A DNA stretch of 64,000 nt, from positions 1 to 64,000 of the forward strand of contig CAXIWQ010000405.1 of NCBI GenBank assembly GCA_964036275.1, read 5' to 3'. Of the stretch, positions 62,400 through 64,000 are shown piece by piece. This DNA comes from Litoditis marina. Lineage: Eukaryota; Nematoda; Chromadorea; Rhabditida; Rhabditidae. The notes under the pieces are model-generated. The model had not been told where the DNA came from. It made no database searches and saw nothing but the letters and a program-made list of their open reading frames with translations. Within the stretch, counting starts at the first letter, position 1. Each line of letters opens with the position of its first letter. The position numbers and the translations under genes are program-made.

Positions 62400-64000
62400 A
62401 AACACCTAATACGACAATCTATTCTGTGGCGCACAGCCACAAAATACGAATTAACGCGGTTATCGACTTTTTGGCTTGCAGTTAAAGAGAAAAGTTCATA
62501 CGGCTATCAAATCTGTTGCTCCCAGATACAAACACCTAATACGACAATCTATTCTGTGGCGCACAGCCACAAAATACGAATTAACGCGGTTATCGACTTT
62601 TTGGCTTGCAGTTACAGAGAAAAGTTTATGCGGCTATCAAGTCTGTTGCTCCCAGCTACAAAAACCTAATACGACTTCATATTCTGTGGCGCACAGCCAC
62701 AAAAGACAAATTAACGCGGTTATTGACTCTTTGCCGTAAAGCTACAAAAAAAAGTTTATACGGCTATCAAGTATGTTGCTCCCAGCTACAAAGACCTAAC
62801 ACGACTATATATTCTGTGGCGCACAGCCACAAAAGACGACTTAACGCGGTTATTGACTCTTTGCCTTGCAGCTACAGAAAAAAGTTCATACGGCTATCAA
62901 GTCTGTTGCTCCCAGATACAAAAACCTAAGACGACTGTATATTCTGTGGCGCACAGCCACAAAAGACGACTTAACGCGGTTATTGACTCTTTGCCTTGCA
63001 GCTACAGAAAAAAGTTCACACGGCTATCAAGTCTGTTGCTCCCAGCTACAAAAACCTAATACGACAATCTATTTTGTGGCGCACATCCACCAAATACAAA
63101 TTAACGCGGTTATTGACTCTTTGCCTTGCACCTACAGAAAAAAAATCATACGGCTATCAAGTCTGTTGCTCCCAACTACAAAAACCTAATACGACTTTAT
63201 ATTCTGTGGCGCACAGCCGCAAAAGACAAATTAACGCGGTTATTGACTCTTTGCCTTGCAGCTACAAAAAAAAGTTCATACGGCTATCAAGTATGTTGCT
63301 CCCAGCTCGAAAAACCCAATACAACTATCTTTTCTGTGGCACACAGCCACAAATTACGAATTAACGCGGTTATCGACTCTTTGCCTTGCAGCTACAGGAA
63401 AAAGGTTATACGGCTATCAAGTATGTTGCTCCCAGCTACAAAAACCTAATACGACTATCTATTCTGTGGCGCACAGCCACAAAATACGAATTGACGCGGT
63501 TATCGACTCTTTGCCTTGCAGCTACAGAGAATATTTCATACGGCTATCAAATCTGTTGCTCCCAGCTACAAAAACCTAATACGACAATCTATTCTGTGGC
63601 GCACAGCCACAAAAACAAATTATCGCGGTTATCGACTTGTTGGCTTGCAGCTACAGAGAAAAGTTCATACGGCTATCAAGTCTGTTGCTCCCAGCTACAA
63701 AAACCTAATACGACTATATATTCTGTGGCGCACAGCCACAAAAGACGAATTAACGCGGTTATTGACTCTTTGCCTTGCAGCTACAGAAAAAAGTTCATAC
63801 GGCTATCAAGTCTGTTGCTCCCAGATACAAAAACCTAAGACGACTGTATATTCTGTGGCGCACAGCCACAAAAGACGACTTAACGCGGTTATTGACTCTT
63901 TGCCTTGCAGCTACAGAAAAAAGTTCACACGGCTATCAAGTCTGTTGCTCCCAGCTACAAAAACCTAATACGACAATCTATTTTGTGGCGCACATCCACC
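62400..64000 (+). repeat. Lineage-3 HOR at the window end, with a 7-monomer duplication
   Basis: Begins with the last gcagttaaagag monomer (62,476) and follows 52,463-53,180 at an offset of 10,013 bp. The monomers at about 62,870-63,090 recur at 63,780-64,000 at an offset of 909 bp, sharing the private aagttcacacggc (near 63,015 and 63,924). Between them, 63,386-63,770 is a mixed lineage-1/2 stretch like 61,570-61,950, offset 1,816 bp. The array runs off the window end. Confidence 0.8.

Larger units (their letters stand above)
1..64000 (+). repeat. Tandem satellite DNA array, ~130-bp monomer, ~490 head-to-tail copies
   Basis: The motif gcagctac followed by an A-tract returns every 129-131 bp from the first line to the last, and each monomer also carries gctcccagctac, the tgtggc/gccaca hairpin and acgcggttat. 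No monomer is inverted and no foreign sequence interrupts the array. Neighbouring monomers differ at roughly a tenth of positions: the first two complete copies (17-146 and the next) differ by 11 substitutions and one 2-bp insertion by hand count. Copies in equivalent positions of higher-order repeats are almost identical. An array this long and pure is typical of eukaryotic heterochromatin; the family is not one I recognise. Both window edges lie inside the array. Confidence 0.98.

Noticed and set aside
61570..62409. 279-codon open frame as a possible tandem-repeat protein gene
   Set aside because: It is the longest open frame but consists only of satellite monomers and begins at the repeat's GTG. 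Its length comes from local 129-bp monomers and small indels.
180..63968. Hundreds of plus-strand open reading frames of 60-280 codons, mostly 107 codons and starting M-Q-L-Q
   Set aside because: They restart every 130 bp at the same TTG or GTG inside gcagctac, overlap one another in all three frames, end at the same repeat-encoded stop, and translate the same satellite in shifted frames. No ATG-led gene, promoter, splice signal or domain is evident. They follow from the monomer length and the stop-codon distribution.
1..64000. CRISPR array
   Set aside because: Repeats are directly adjacent with no unique spacers, each repeat is far longer than a CRISPR repeat, and the variable sites are shared among copies.
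1..64000. Bacterial or phage origin, or ribosomal spacer repeats
   Set aside because: No genes, rRNA or regulatory sequence occur in 64 kb, and ~490 graded tandem copies with higher-order structure have no parallel I know of in bacteria. rDNA spacer repeats would be interrupted by rRNA genes over this distance.

Overview
The whole 64-kb window is one uninterrupted tandem satellite DNA array. I found no gene, RNA gene, mobile element or unique-sequence island in it. A monomer of about 130 bp (mostly 129-131 bp, roughly 42% G+C by hand count of one copy) repeats head to tail about 490 times, always in the same orientation. An array of this size and purity points to eukaryotic heterochromatin (centromeric, pericentromeric or subtelomeric). 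The monomer matches no satellite family I know, so the organism cannot be named from this window. Open reading frames of 60-280 codons cover the plus strand, but they are a by-product of the repeat and I do not call them genes.

The array is nested on at least four scales. (1) Each 130-bp monomer is itself a degenerate trimer of an ancestral unit of about 43 bp (subunits of 41, 45 and 44 bp, each starting CAGCYACA followed by an A-rich tract). (2) Monomers carry diagnostic variants and are arranged in higher-order repeats (HORs) of 2, 3, 4, 5, 7, 8, 14, 15, 19 and 21 monomers. (3) HORs are grouped into long blocks that were copied as a whole: 1-3,495 recurs at 11,441-14,935, and 751-8,172 recurs at 14,924-22,345, because the second block carries an extra tandem copy of a 2,733-bp unit. 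(4) Three monomer lineages alternate along the window in patches.

Layout. 1-24.4 kb: lineage 1, marked by monomers with ctcatggctac; two long copies (1-8.2 and 11.3-22.3 kb), a partial third (22.7-24.4 kb) and a rearranged stretch with a nascent 260-bp dimer repeat (8.2-11.3 kb). 24.4-28.4 kb: a lineage-1 variant with tcctatggcgcac, also found as a displaced copy at 44.2-46.4 kb. About 28.5-33.6, 35.4-37.8, 46.0-51.6 and 60.4-62.0 kb: lineage 2, marked by agctacgaaaacc. 34.0-35.3, 38.2-44.2, 52.3-60.4 and 62.4-64.0 kb, with fragments in the 48.6-50.9 kb HORs: lineage 3, marked by gcagttaaagag, ccgtaaagctac, gcacatccacc and ctcctggctac. The window starts and ends inside the array, so neither edge of the satellite is visible.

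The sequence records how such an array evolves: small unit, trimer monomer, HOR, block duplication, with local homogenisation and single-monomer losses. Any function (kinetochore platform, heterochromatin, transcribed satellite RNA) is inference. All block boundaries are approximate because breakpoints inside near-identical repeats cannot be placed exactly.
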